DNA of 64,000 nt from Xanthomonas theicola (GTDB lineage Bacteria; Pseudomonadota; Gammaproteobacteria; Xanthomonadales; Xanthomonadaceae). The notes under the pieces were generated by a model that worked only from the letters and a program-made list of their open reading frames with translations, made no database searches and was not told the DNA's origin. How positions within the stretch are numbered: the stretch's first letter is position 1; each line of letters begins with the position of its first letter. The stretch spans positions 3,264,001 to 3,328,000 of the forward strand of contig NZ_CP049017.1 in assembly GCF_014236795.1 (NCBI RefSeq), given 5' to 3'. Position numbers and translations under genes: made by a program. Below are positions 17,801-27,150 of the stretch, piece after piece.

Positions 17801-20800
17801 CGGCGACATCGCGCTGCGCACCTATGCGCGCCCGGACGACGAGAATCCCGGCGCGCCCACCTACACCGCCAACGACCCGGTCGCCGCCGGCGCCGGGCAA
17901 TTGCAGTTCGACCCGGCCAGCCTGCGCGCGGACAACTTCGCCGGCGGCGGCACCCTGCGCCTGCGCGCCTTCGGCGTGCAGATCGGCGGCGCCGCGCCGG
18001 GCGATGCGCGGGTGCTGCACCTGGACCCGGACTTCTTCGCCGACAAGAGCTTCGGCGGCTATGACCTGGCCGCCGAGCAGGACGCCACCATCGCCGCCGG
18101 CGCGCAGCTGCGGGTGAGCCAGCGCAACCTGCTCCCCGAGCTGCAGGCGCTGCGCGCCGCGCCCAGCGGCAGCGCGGTGACCGCCGGCGCGGCGCAGCCC
18201 GGCGGCAACGGCTACGCCACGCTCGGCCAGTTGGATGCGTTCTACCGCCCGGCCACCGATTTCGCGCTGCGCGGCGGCGATTTCCTCGGCCGCGTCGCCG
18301 GCAACCCCAGCCTGAGCGGCGCCAGCGGCCGCGTCCTGCTGGACCAGGGCGCGCAGTTGCGGCTGGATCCCGGCGCCAGCGTGCGCATCGGCGGGCGCGG
18401 CCAGGTCGCGGTGCTGGGCGGCATCCAGGCCCCGGGCGGCAGCATCGCCATCTCCGGCGATACCTCGCGCGGTTCCGGCCTGTCGCCGGCGCCGGCCGCC
18501 GACCTCGGCCGCGCCTATGCGCCGCCGGGCAAGGCGCTGTGGCTGGGCGCGGACAGCCGTCTGGACGTCGCCGGCGTGGCTCTGCTCGATCCGCGCGCCG
18601 CCCTGCAACCGGGCGCGCACGGCGCGGTACGGCCGCGCAGCGGACGCGTGCTCGATGGCGGCCGGATCACGCTCAGCAACGACAGCGGCGCGATCGTGGC
18701 CGCCGCCGGCGCACAACTGGACCTGTCCGGGACCACCGCGCCGCTGGACCTGCCCAGCGGCACGCCCGCGATCGGCGGCGGCGACGCGCTGCAGGCGCGG
18801 ACCGTCGGCAGCGCCGGCGGCCGCCTGGACCTGGCCGCCAGCACCGGCCTGTTCTTCGACGGCGCCATCCGCGCCGGCGGCGGCGGTGCGCAGGACCGCG
18901 GCGGCACCCTGGCCCTGCAGCCGCTGAAACTGCGCGAAGGCAACAACCAACTGCTGCCCGGTCCCAGCGGGGTGATCTTCACCCAGCACGACAGCCGCCT
19001 GCCGCAGGGCGCGCGGCCCGACGCACCGCTGCCCAACCCCGCGACCACGCCCGGCCCGCTGTACTTCGCCGCCGATCGCCTGCGCGGCAGCGGCATCGAC
19101 ACCCTGCTGGTCGGCGATCAGGCGCCCACCACCGCCAACCTGCGCCCGCAGGTGCCGGTGGGCTTCGCCGGCGACGTCGCGCTGTCGCTGCCGCGCGCAC
19201 TGGTATTCAATGCGCCGCGCTACGCGCTGCTGTCCGGCGACGCCACCGGCTTCGGCACCCTGGCCGAGCGCGGCCAGGTCACACTGCGCGCCGCCTACGT
19301 CGGCCTCAACGGCTGGCGCTTGCCCGACAGCCCGGCCACACCCCCGGCCGAACCGCGCGCGCCCGGCGCCGCCACGCTGGACGTGGCCGCCGCGCACATC
19401 GATCTCGGCGGCCAGTTCGCGCTGGACGGGGTCGGCCAGGCGCGCTTTTCAAGCAGCGGCGCGCTGCGCTTCCACACCCCGGCCGCCTACGCCTACCAGC
19501 TCGACACCCGCACCAACCTCGCCACGCCGCGCGCCGGCGAACTGCTGAGCGCCGGCGACCTGAACTTCAGCGCCGCACAACTGTACCCGGCCAGCGGCCA
19601 GACCTTCCTGGTGCGCGCGCTCGGCGCACTGCGCGGCGACGGCACCCGTGCCGACACCCGCATCCAGATCCAGGCCCAGGGCGAACTGCCGGCGCTGCCG
19701 CTGGCGGCCGGCGGCGCGCTGGCGCTGGACGCCACCCGCATCGCCCAGGAAGGGCGCCTGCGCGCGCCCGGCGGGCGGCTGCTGCTGGGGGTCGGCGCGC
19801 TCGACGACGCAGCCGTGCGCGCGGTGTTCGGCGAGCGCGCGCTGACCCCGACCCGCGAGGTCCGGCTCGGCGCCGGCAGCCTGACCTCGGTGTCGCTGGA
19901 AGGCGCGGTGCTGCCCTACGGCAGCACCGTCGACGGCGCGCAGTGGCGCTACGACGGCAGCCCGCGCGGCAACAACGCCGCGCTCACCGCGCCGCCGCAG
20001 CGGCAGATCCGGGTGGCCGCCGACAACGTCGCGCTGGCGCCCGGCGCGCGGATCGACCTGTCCGGCGGCGGCGACCTGCAGGCCAGCGAATGGGTGCCCG
20101 GCACCGGCGGCAGTCGCGACCTGCTGGCCAACACCAACACCAGCTACGCCAACGGCGGCGCCGAGCAGGTGCCGCTGTACCCGGACGGCCGCGCGGTCTA
20201 CGCGATCGTGCCCGGGGTGCAGGCCCCGGTCGCCGCCAGCGACGCGGCGTTCGAGCAAAAGGGCGGCGCGCCCGCGCTCGGCAGCGCGGTGCACCTGAGC
20301 GGCGTGCCCGGGCTGGCCGAGGGCGACTACACCCTGCTGCCGGCCCGGTACGCCACGCTGCCCGGCGCCTACCGGGTGGTCGCGCGCAGCGGCAGCACCG
20401 ACGCCAGCGCCGCGCACAACCTGATCGCACCGGACGGCACCGCCGTGGTCGCCGGCTACCTGCTGGACACCCTGAGCGGCACCCGCAGCCCGCGCAGCCA
20501 GGTGTTCGAGGTGCAGTCGGCAGCGACCTGGGGCCTGTACTCGGAATACACCCGCAACGGCGCCAATGCGTTCTTCGCCGCGCAGGCGGCCGGCCGCGAC
20601 ACCGTGGCCGCGCAGCTGCCGCGCGACGGCGGGCAACTGATCCTCAGCGCCGGCAGCACGCTCGGCCTGGGCGCCAGCCTGGCCAGCGCCGCCGCCAGCG
20701 GCGGCAACGCCGCCCAGGTCGACATCGCCGCACGCGCGCTGCAGGTGCTGGGCAGCGGCCAGAGCGCGGCGCCCGGCTACGTCGGCGTGGACGCGAGCGC

Positions 20801-23800
20801 ACTGAGCGCGATGAACGCCGGCAGCCTGCTGCTCGGCGGCACCCGCGAACGGAGCGCCGACGGCGTGCACCTGCAGGTCACCTCGGAACGGCTGCGGGTC
20901 AGCAACGCCGCCGGCAGCGCGCTGCGCGCGCCGGAACTGCTGCTGGCGGCCAAGGCCGGCGACGCGGCCGACGCCGGCCTGCACGTGGACCCCGGCAGCG
21001 TGTTGCAGGCCCAAGGCGGCAACAGCGGCAGCGGCGATCGCACCGCCGCGCCGCTGCGGATCGGCCAGGACGGCGGCGACAGCGCGCTGCTGCGCCTGTC
21101 CAGCCTGGGCCCGGGCGCGATCGCGCGCGACAACGTGCCGCACCCGGCACAGGCGCGCGCCAAGCTGCGGATCGGCGCCGGCGCGCTGCTGGATGGCGGC
21201 GCGGCGCTGAGCCTGGATTCCACCGGCGACACCATGCTCGACGCCAGCGCGCTGCTGCGCGGCCAGCGCATCGACGCCAGCGGCGGGCGCGTGCGCCTGG
21301 ACGCGCAGGCCACCAGCGGCGGCGACGGCGGCCTGGTGCTCGGCGCCGGCAGTCTGGCGCAGTTCGCGCAGGCCAAGCACGTGACCCTGCACAGCTACGG
21401 CGACATGCAGTTCGGCAGCGGCCTGGACCTGCGCGTGGGCAACGCGCTGACCCTCAGCGCCGGCCGTTTCATCGGCGACGGCGGCGACGTCAGCCTGCGC
21501 GCGGACCAGCTGACCCTGTCCAACCAGGGCGGCCGCGCGGCCGCGGCCGGCGGCGCGGCCGGCGGCGGCCGGCTGCACCTGCAGGGGCGCGAGGTCGCCT
21601 TCGCCGGCAGCGACAAGCAGCTCGGCGGGTTCGGCGCGGTCGCGGTGGACGCGGCGCAGACGCTGTACGTGCGCGACCGCGGCCAGTTCGACTTCGGCAG
21701 CCGCGACGTGGACCTGCGCACGCCGCTGCTGCTGGCCGACACCGGCGCCGACCAGACCCTGCTCACTGGCGGCGCGCTGCGCCTGCAGCGCAGCGCGGGC
21801 AGCGCCGACACGGCACAGCCGCTGGGCGGGCGGGTGAGCCTGGTCGGCGCCAGCATCGACAGCAGCGGACTGATCCGCGCCAACGCCGGCACGATCACGC
21901 TGCGCAGCACCGGCGGCGCGGTGAACCTGCACGATGGCGCCGCGCTGGACGCGGCCGGCACCGCCGGCAGCTTCTTCGGCATCGCCCGGCCGACGCCGGG
22001 CGGCACGGTCGCGCTGCAGGCCAGCGGCGGCGACGTGCGCGCCGACGCCTCCACCCGCATCGACGTGTCGGCGCGCGGCAGCGCCGACGCCGGCGCCTTG
22101 GACCTGGCCGCGGCGCAAGGCCGCGTGGTCCTGGCCGGCAGCCTCGACGGCCACTCCCCACACGGCCGCGGCGGCCGTTTCCTGCTGGATTCGGGCGGCC
22201 CCATCACGCTGGATCCGCTGGCCGTGCAACTGGCCGGCAGCGGCTTCGACGGCGCCATCGCGCTGCGCGCGCGCAGCGGCAACCTGCAGCTGTCGGCCGG
22301 CAGCACGCTGCGCGCCGACACGGTGAGTCTGACCGCCGACGGCGGCGCCGAGGCCGTTGGCCGCGACGCGGCCAACGGCAACGTCGGCATCGCCGGCAGC
22401 ATCGACGCCTCCGGCGCGCAGGGCGGCAGCATCGCGCTGTGGGGCCGCCACGGCGTGGCCATCGACGGCCGCCTGCTGGCGCGCGGCAGCGCCGCCGACA
22501 AGCGCGGCGGCAGCATCGCACTGGGCAGCAGCGGCCGCGGCGACGGCACCCTCGACCCCGGATACGGCTACCAGCACGTGCAGGCCGGCGCCGCCGGCAG
22601 CATCGCCATCGGCGCCGGCGCGCTGCTGGACGTGTCCGGCGGCAGCGCCGGCGGCCTGTCCGGCGGCAGCGTGCAGATCCGCACGCCGCTGCTCGCCGAC
22701 GGCGAAGTCAACGTGACCGTGGCCGACGGCGCCCGCGTCCGCGGCGCCCGCGAAGTGGGCCTGGAAGCCTATGCGGTGTGGAGCACCACCGACGCCAGCG
22801 CCGACCCGGGCAAGCACTTCGACGGCATCGTCGACCCGGCCGGCTGGTACGACACGCACGGCGCACTGCTGCCGGGCAGCTGGACCGACCTGGCCGGCAA
22901 GGCGGTGGCCGCGCCGAGCACCCCGGCGCAGGTCGCCGACTACCTGACCCGCTACGTGTTCACCCCGGACACCGCCAACACCGCGCACCGCCGCTTCTAC
23001 GGCTACGCCGACGACGCCGCGCGCACCCCCGGCACCCTGATGGGCTTCGTGCAGCGTCCCGGCTTCACCTTCGAAGCGCGCCTGGGCAACCACCTGCCCA
23101 ACCTGCGCGCGCGCCCCGGCATCGAGCTGCGCAATCCCGATCCGGCCCGCAACGACGGCGAGATCCGGGTGTTGAGCAACTGGAACCTGGGCGCCGGCGC
23201 CAGCCGCGACCAGCTGGACTTCCGCTACCACGGCAACGCGCCGGTGCTGAGCCTGCGCGCCCAAGAAGGCGTGGTGGTCAAGGCCAGCCTCAGCGACGGC
23301 TTCTACCAGCTGCGCAATCCGTTCGGCGGCGGCGGCGGGCCCAGGGCGCCCTACGCCAGCGCGGCGGCCGCGTACCGCACCCTGATCGACAACGCCAACG
23401 CCAACTTCCTCAGCATCGACGGCCTGCTGCCGGCGCCGCCGCCCGGTCTCGGCCCGGATCCCGAGCAGGCCGCGCAGTACTACGGGCAATACCTGCAGCT
23501 GCTGGACATGCTGCAGCAAAAGCGCGTGCTGGGCGGCCTGCCGACGACCCTGTTGGAGTCGGTGATCCACAACTACGCGCCGGAAAGCGGCTTCCCGGTC
23601 CAGGACTACCCCGGCCAGCCGCAGGCGCCGCGCGCGCCGACCTCGCCCGTCGACTACGCCACCTATCTGGCCGGCTACCAGCGCTACCTGCTCGACCTGT
23701 ACGCGTTCAACGCCGACCTGAGCAACAACGGCGTGTTCGGCCTGGCCCCCCTGGCGCGGCCCGCCGCGCCGGTGCTGGGGCCGTTGCTGCCGTCCAAGAC

Positions 23801-26800
23801 CTACAACACCCCGTCGCTGCAGGCCGGCGCCGGCAACCCGCTGCCGATCGCCACCACCAACCTGATCGGCGGCGACAGCAGCCGCTACCGCCTCGTCGCC
23901 GGCGCCGATTTCGCCGGCGTCCGCCCCGACGCGCTGCGCGCCGGCAGCGATGCCGACGTGGTCCTCGACGGCCACCAGCGCTACCAGGAAAACGGCAAGA
24001 AGGACCTGCTGCTGCCGACCGTGGTCCGCACCGGCACCGGCGGCATCCAGATCGCCGCCGCGCGCGACCTGCGTTTCGCCGATGCCGACGCGCCGGCCAG
24101 CGTCTACAGCGCCGGCCGGCCCGCCGCCGACGGCGAGAGCGGCGACGACCCTCACATCGTGCGCGGCAACGACGACCCCAATGCAGGCACCATCAGCCGC
24201 AGCGCCGACCAGGTGGTCTCCGCCCAGGCCAACGCCGAGGCCGCCGGCGACCTGCTGCTGCAGGCCGGGCGCGACATCCTCGGCAACCGCCAGGTGTTCG
24301 ACCGCGATGGCAGCCGCACCGGCGTGGCCGGCAACTACGTCGGCCAGTACTGGTGGCCGTGGCTGCAGATCGGCAATCCGCTCGGCACCGATGGCACCAC
24401 CCCGCGCGCCGGCCTGATCAACTACGGCGGCTTCGCCCAGGGCGTGCTCAGCAGCGGCGGCGACGTCGCGGCGCAGGCCGGGCGCGACATCCGCGAACTG
24501 TCGGTGTCGCTGCCGACCAGCTACCGGCTGGGCGCGCAGGGCCGCCAGACCTATGGCGGCGGCGACCTGCGGGTGGAGGCCGGGCGCGACGTGCTCGGCG
24601 GCGACTACTTCGTCGCCCGCGGCCAGGGCACGCTGCGCGCCGGCGGCCGCCTGGGCAGCGCCTTCGCGCTGAGCGGGCAGGGCTATGACGGCGGAGGCAC
24701 CCTGCGCGAGGTGCGCAGCGCGGTGGACCCGGTGTTCGCCCTGCAAGACGGGCAATGGTCGATCCGCGCCGGCGGCGCCGCGGCGATCGGCGCCATCGCC
24801 AATCCCGGCTACGTGATCGCCGCCGACGGCGTCGCCGCGCTGCTCGGCCAGAGCGGCCGCGCCAGCACCGACTACGGCAACGACTCGGCGATCGGCGTGG
24901 AGACGTTGAACGGCGACATCCGCCTCGGCACGCTCAAGCTGCCCGGCGTGCTGTTCGGCTACGGCGAGCGCGTGCAGAACCGTCCCCGGCCCGACAGCCT
25001 GATCCTGACCGGCGGCGTGTTCGACAACGTGCTGCCGGCGCGCGTGCAGGCGCTGGCGCACGGCGGCGCGGTGCAGTTCGAGGCCAGCGCGCGCCTGTAC
25101 CCTTCCGCGCAGGGACAGCTGGAGGCGATGGCGCAGGGCGACATCCGTCTGTTCGACGATTCGCTGGTCGATAGGAAACGCAGCAAATTCCAGCTGGCGA
25201 TGTTGGACGAAGCCGCTGCGTACGAAGGCGACGACGGCGGCGTCGGCTCCGGCCGCCAGCTCGACCTGCACCGCGGCGACGCGCAGCCGGTGCGCCTGTA
25301 CAGCCGCGGCGGCGATCTGGTCGGCGGCTATGCGGCCGGCGGCTTCCTGGTCAACCCGCTGACCCTGCAACTGCCCAAGTCCGCCGACATCCGCGCCGGC
25401 CGCGACATCGTCAACCTGGACCTGCGCGCGCGCAACTACCGCACCGCCGACGTCACCCGCGTGCACGCCGGGCGCGACCTGTACTACACCCCGATCCTGG
25501 GCGGGCCGACCAATGCGGCCGAGAACATCCGCCGGGGCTGGATGGAACTGGCCGGCCCCGGCACCTTCGAGGTCGAGACCGGGCGCCACCTGGGGCCGTT
25601 GACCTCGGCCAACGAGGCACTGGCGGCCAACGTGCTGCCGGACCGCAACGACGGCGGCATCCGCACCACCGGCAACCGCGGCAACCCAAGCCTGCCGGAC
25701 AGCGGCGCGGACCTGGTGCTGCGCTATGGCGTGGCCAACGGCGAGGATGCCGATGCGCTGGCCGCGCTGTACCTGGATCCGGCCAGCGCGCAGAGCAGCC
25801 CGACCTACCGGCAGTGGCTGGTGGAGTTCGTCGGCCGGCAGGACGCCGATGCGGCAGCGGACGCGCAGGAGCCGCCGACTGCGGCCGCGGCCTGGCAGCG
25901 CTTCGCGCAACTGCCGGCCGACACCCGCCGCCTGCTGGCCGAACGGGTGTTCCTGGACGTGCTCAAGCAGGTCGGCCTGGGCTACGCCAACCCGGCCAGC
26001 GCGGACTTCCAGAAATACGCGCGCGGCTACGCCGCGATCGAGGCGCTGTTCCCGGCACGGCTGGGCTACACCCGCAACAACCTGCAAGGCGGCGCCAGCG
26101 GCGCCGCCAGCCGCAGCGCCACCGGCACCCTGGACATGCGCGGCACCACCGTGCAGACCGAACGCGGCGGCGACATCCGCATCCTCGGCCCCGGCGGCGG
26201 GCTGCAGATCGGCAGCGCGCTGGCGCCGCCGACGGTGATCGACTTCCAGGGCAACGTGCTGATCGGCCCCGCCCAACAGGGCATCCTGGCGGTGGGCCGC
26301 GGCGACATCGGCGTGTTCACCGACGCCAGCGTGCTGCTCGCGCAGAGCCGCATCTTCACCCAACGCGGCGGCGACCTGACGCTGTGGAGTTCCAACGGCG
26401 ACATCAACGCCGGCAAGGGCAGCAAGACCAGCGCCGAGCGCGCGCGGGTGCGCTACCGGTGCGACCAGGACCAGTTCTGCACGGTCGATGCCAGCGGCCA
26501 GGTCAGCGGCGCCGGCATCGCCACCCTGCAGGCGAACCCAGGCGATCCGCGCGGCAACGCGGTGCTGGTCGCCCCGCGCGGCACCGTCGACGCCGGCGAC
26601 GCCGGCATCCGCGCCAGCGGCAACCTGGTCGTGGCCGCGCAGTTCGTCGCCAACGCCGACAACATCCAGGTACAGGGCGACGCCATCGGCGTGCACACCG
26701 CGCGCGGCGCCGACGCCGGCGCGCTGAACGCGGCCTCCAACGCCGCGGCGGCGGTCTCCGAGGCGGCCGGCGACCTGGCCGCGCGCAGCGCGCCCACGCC

Positions 26801-26888
26801 GCGCGAGGCGCCGTCGGTGATCAGCGTGCAGGTCATCGGCTTCGGCGACTGCCAGGCCGACGACCCGCGCTGCGCGCCCGCGCCATGA
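14805..26888 (+). CDS. Giant filamentous-haemagglutinin-family exoprotein (TpsA, DUF3739 type)
   Basis: A 4027-residue secreted protein. Residues 1-32 are a signal peptide (LRLLLLSVAISAALVDRSQA). Residues about 150-260 form the TPS secretion domain: NWETFNVGSRTRLQFDQ, SRILGSIQAPGQVYLLNRNG (the NPNG-like site, here NRNG) and SQVNAHALLVSSLDL. The rest is a long beta-helix of imperfect repeats of the LDVSG / GGSIAL / GARLDVSG kind, typical of TpsA fibres, and a C-terminal region like DUF3739 filamentous-haemagglutinin proteins. Only four cysteines occur in the whole protein, all in the last about 145 residues (RCDQDQFC near 3886 and GDCQADDPRC at 4016-4023). It is the last gene of the cluster and the expected substrate of the TpsB at 7121. 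Likely surface adhesin or fibre; actual function unknown. Confidence 0.92.
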   Translation: MSRNRRRSHRPLRLLLLSVAISAALVDRSQAQSSPFARRGADPAAQAAAAAQRQGLQSAAASKLAQTSLQAFQRAAQTRQTLDAAQAAARAAAQAAQAGLVPDGLGKGGLQLAAGTLVDPGAVRSDDPRLGQRNVWLGARAPTQQAVDGGVQVTIQQTQPKAILNWETFNVGSRTRLQFDQSAGGSAAAQWIALNRVNDPDAAPSRILGSIQAPGQVYLLNRNGVLFGGASQVNAHALLVSSLDLFDRDRARSDRTFLARGLFGGSGNDVVLTGVAAMAAGQAPGDIRIDSGARLSSGSQGYTLIAAPNVGNAGTVTAQDGQAMLAAVLGLRQSQELQGLLGSSSGTVAPLGFTSFTSPTGSDRSAVGKLDNSGIVAATRGNVTLAGYSVRQRGLVQATTSISRPGSALLLAIDQEGQGGDSKLADYSGGALELAPGSVTAILPERDGETTTSGAAADLAFVGPRMVLAGAQMALRGQSLTFAPGGQVDLVGLGAEATRLQGRAPLNNRLLIDSGAQLDVSGIADVQQAMSSNLVRIPRVGQNELADAPLQRNGALLRQSLQFDRRASGVGEDGRAWVGSPLLNAQGHADQVPRKIDEMLLDGGTINIGARDLVIAPGARVNIDGGYLHTLGGMVETPRLLGADGRLYDLAGADPALRYLGVAGTRTVAHARWGMSEQFSNPLLGSRRYYESDYLHGGDAGALNVELGRHSNGSGFEPGLALLEGELSAQALAGRHQRASGALPRGGALRIDSDTGVYSATIGTTNAGSVIRDPRSWRIVDAAAALPPGLALGTRAAAVPGSAAPAQERDNPLFWSRLSTRMVDGSGLQTLAIGNAPLIEVAAGTTLQLADGGTLSLRAQRLEIDGTLAAQAGSIALRSDGGQAVVYDPRHVGGTGTPRPLGRGDLLLGAGARLDVSGRWINDDRRFGAEPQGRAFVDGGSIALDALQARVTDPATGRNSDQSGSLRIAPGAVLDASSGGYVDANGVLALRDGRPLGHGGDIALRTYARPDDENPGAPTYTANDPVAAGAGQLQFDPASLRADNFAGGGTLRLRAFGVQIGGAAPGDARVLHLDPDFFADKSFGGYDLAAEQDATIAAGAQLRVSQRNLLPELQALRAAPSGSAVTAGAAQPGGNGYATLGQLDAFYRPATDFALRGGDFLGRVAGNPSLSGASGRVLLDQGAQLRLDPGASVRIGGRGQVAVLGGIQAPGGSIAISGDTSRGSGLSPAPAADLGRAYAPPGKALWLGADSRLDVAGVALLDPRAALQPGAHGAVRPRSGRVLDGGRITLSNDSGAIVAAAGAQLDLSGTTAPLDLPSGTPAIGGGDALQARTVGSAGGRLDLAASTGLFFDGAIRAGGGGAQDRGGTLALQPLKLREGNNQLLPGPSGVIFTQHDSRLPQGARPDAPLPNPATTPGPLYFAADRLRGSGIDTLLVGDQAPTTANLRPQVPVGFAGDVALSLPRALVFNAPRYALLSGDATGFGTLAERGQVTLRAAYVGLNGWRLPDSPATPPAEPRAPGAATLDVAAAHIDLGGQFALDGVGQARFSSSGALRFHTPAAYAYQLDTRTNLATPRAGELLSAGDLNFSAAQLYPASGQTFLVRALGALRGDGTRADTRIQIQAQGELPALPLAAGGALALDATRIAQEGRLRAPGGRLLLGVGALDDAAVRAVFGERALTPTREVRLGAGSLTSVSLEGAVLPYGSTVDGAQWRYDGSPRGNNAALTAPPQRQIRVAADNVALAPGARIDLSGGGDLQASEWVPGTGGSRDLLANTNTSYANGGAEQVPLYPDGRAVYAIVPGVQAPVAASDAAFEQKGGAPALGSAVHLSGVPGLAEGDYTLLPARYATLPGAYRVVARSGSTDASAAHNLIAPDGTAVVAGYLLDTLSGTRSPRSQVFEVQSAATWGLYSEYTRNGANAFFAAQAAGRDTVAAQLPRDGGQLILSAGSTLGLGASLASAAASGGNAAQVDIAARALQVLGSGQSAAPGYVGVDASALSAMNAGSLLLGGTRERSADGVHLQVTSERLRVSNAAGSALRAPELLLAAKAGDAADAGLHVDPGSVLQAQGGNSGSGDRTAAPLRIGQDGGDSALLRLSSLGPGAIARDNVPHPAQARAKLRIGAGALLDGGAALSLDSTGDTMLDASALLRGQRIDASGGRVRLDAQATSGGDGGLVLGAGSLAQFAQAKHVTLHSYGDMQFGSGLDLRVGNALTLSAGRFIGDGGDVSLRADQLTLSNQGGRAAAAGGAAGGGRLHLQGREVAFAGSDKQLGGFGAVAVDAAQTLYVRDRGQFDFGSRDVDLRTPLLLADTGADQTLLTGGALRLQRSAGSADTAQPLGGRVSLVGASIDSSGLIRANAGTITLRSTGGAVNLHDGAALDAAGTAGSFFGIARPTPGGTVALQASGGDVRADASTRIDVSARGSADAGALDLAAAQGRVVLAGSLDGHSPHGRGGRFLLDSGGPITLDPLAVQLAGSGFDGAIALRARSGNLQLSAGSTLRADTVSLTADGGAEAVGRDAANGNVGIAGSIDASGAQGGSIALWGRHGVAIDGRLLARGSAADKRGGSIALGSSGRGDGTLDPGYGYQHVQAGAAGSIAIGAGALLDVSGGSAGGLSGGSVQIRTPLLADGEVNVTVADGARVRGAREVGLEAYAVWSTTDASADPGKHFDGIVDPAGWYDTHGALLPGSWTDLAGKAVAAPSTPAQVADYLTRYVFTPDTANTAHRRFYGYADDAARTPGTLMGFVQRPGFTFEARLGNHLPNLRARPGIELRNPDPARNDGEIRVLSNWNLGAGASRDQLDFRYHGNAPVLSLRAQEGVVVKASLSDGFYQLRNPFGGGGGPRAPYASAAAAYRTLIDNANANFLSIDGLLPAPPPGLGPDPEQAAQYYGQYLQLLDMLQQKRVLGGLPTTLLESVIHNYAPESGFPVQDYPGQPQAPRAPTSPVDYATYLAGYQRYLLDLYAFNADLSNNGVFGLAPLARPAAPVLGPLLPSKTYNTPSLQAGAGNPLPIATTNLIGGDSSRYRLVAGADFAGVRPDALRAGSDADVVLDGHQRYQENGKKDLLLPTVVRTGTGGIQIAAARDLRFADADAPASVYSAGRPAADGESGDDPHIVRGNDDPNAGTISRSADQVVSAQANAEAAGDLLLQAGRDILGNRQVFDRDGSRTGVAGNYVGQYWWPWLQIGNPLGTDGTTPRAGLINYGGFAQGVLSSGGDVAAQAGRDIRELSVSLPTSYRLGAQGRQTYGGGDLRVEAGRDVLGGDYFVARGQGTLRAGGRLGSAFALSGQGYDGGGTLREVRSAVDPVFALQDGQWSIRAGGAAAIGAIANPGYVIAADGVAALLGQSGRASTDYGNDSAIGVETLNGDIRLGTLKLPGVLFGYGERVQNRPRPDSLILTGGVFDNVLPARVQALAHGGAVQFEASARLYPSAQGQLEAMAQGDIRLFDDSLVDRKRSKFQLAMLDEAAAYEGDDGGVGSGRQLDLHRGDAQPVRLYSRGGDLVGGYAAGGFLVNPLTLQLPKSADIRAGRDIVNLDLRARNYRTADVTRVHAGRDLYYTPILGGPTNAAENIRRGWMELAGPGTFEVETGRHLGPLTSANEALAANVLPDRNDGGIRTTGNRGNPSLPDSGADLVLRYGVANGEDADALAALYLDPASAQSSPTYRQWLVEFVGRQDADAAADAQEPPTAAAAWQRFAQLPADTRRLLAERVFLDVLKQVGLGYANPASADFQKYARGYAAIEALFPARLGYTRNNLQGGASGAASRSATGTLDMRGTTVQTERGGDIRILGPGGGLQIGSALAPPTVIDFQGNVLIGPAQQGILAVGRGDIGVFTDASVLLAQSRIFTQRGGDLTLWSSNGDINAGKGSKTSAERARVRYRCDQDQFCTVDASGQVSGAGIATLQANPGDPRGNAVLVAPRGTVDAGDAGIRASGNLVVAAQFVANADNIQVQGDAIGVHTARGADAGALNAASNAAAAVSEAAGDLAARSAPTPREAPSVISVQVIGFGDCQADDPRCAPAP

Positions 26889-27030
26889 CGCGGCGGCGCC
26901 ACCTGCCGCGGCCGGCGCTTCGCCGCCGCGGCAGGCCGGATTCGACGCATTTCGCGGACATCGGCAACGCACACGGGAAAAACGGTGGATTCCTCGCCGG
27001 TTTCCAGAGATTTTTTCGATCGCTTGAATC

Positions 27031-27068
27031 TTGCAGGAGCGGCTTCAGCCGCGACGGGCTTTACCGCG
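27031..27068. repeat. Xanthomonad-type REP palindrome
   Basis: Contains GCAGGAGCGGCTTCAGCCGC followed by GACGGGC, the same core (AGGAGCGGCTTCAGCCGCGAC) found near 33373, 42425, 45090, 51600-51868, 54278-54600 and 62288. It lies in the 262-bp gap after the giant exoprotein gene. It can fold into a hairpin and may end the cluster's transcript. Confidence 0.6.
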
Positions 27069-27150
27069 ATCTGATTCCCCATCCGTCGCCTCCGCTGAGC
27101 TGGAGAGGGTCGATGCGGCAAGCCGCTGATTCGACAGAGGCGGTGCGACG

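Noticed and set aside
14328..26972. Very long open frames antisense to the giant exoprotein (1689 and 2507 codons) and a 2049-codon frame on the same strand
   Set aside because: They are shadows in repetitive, GC-rich DNA; the translations are Arg/Gly/Ala-rich without domains, while the 14805-26888 frame has a signal peptide, TPS domain and beta-helix repeats.
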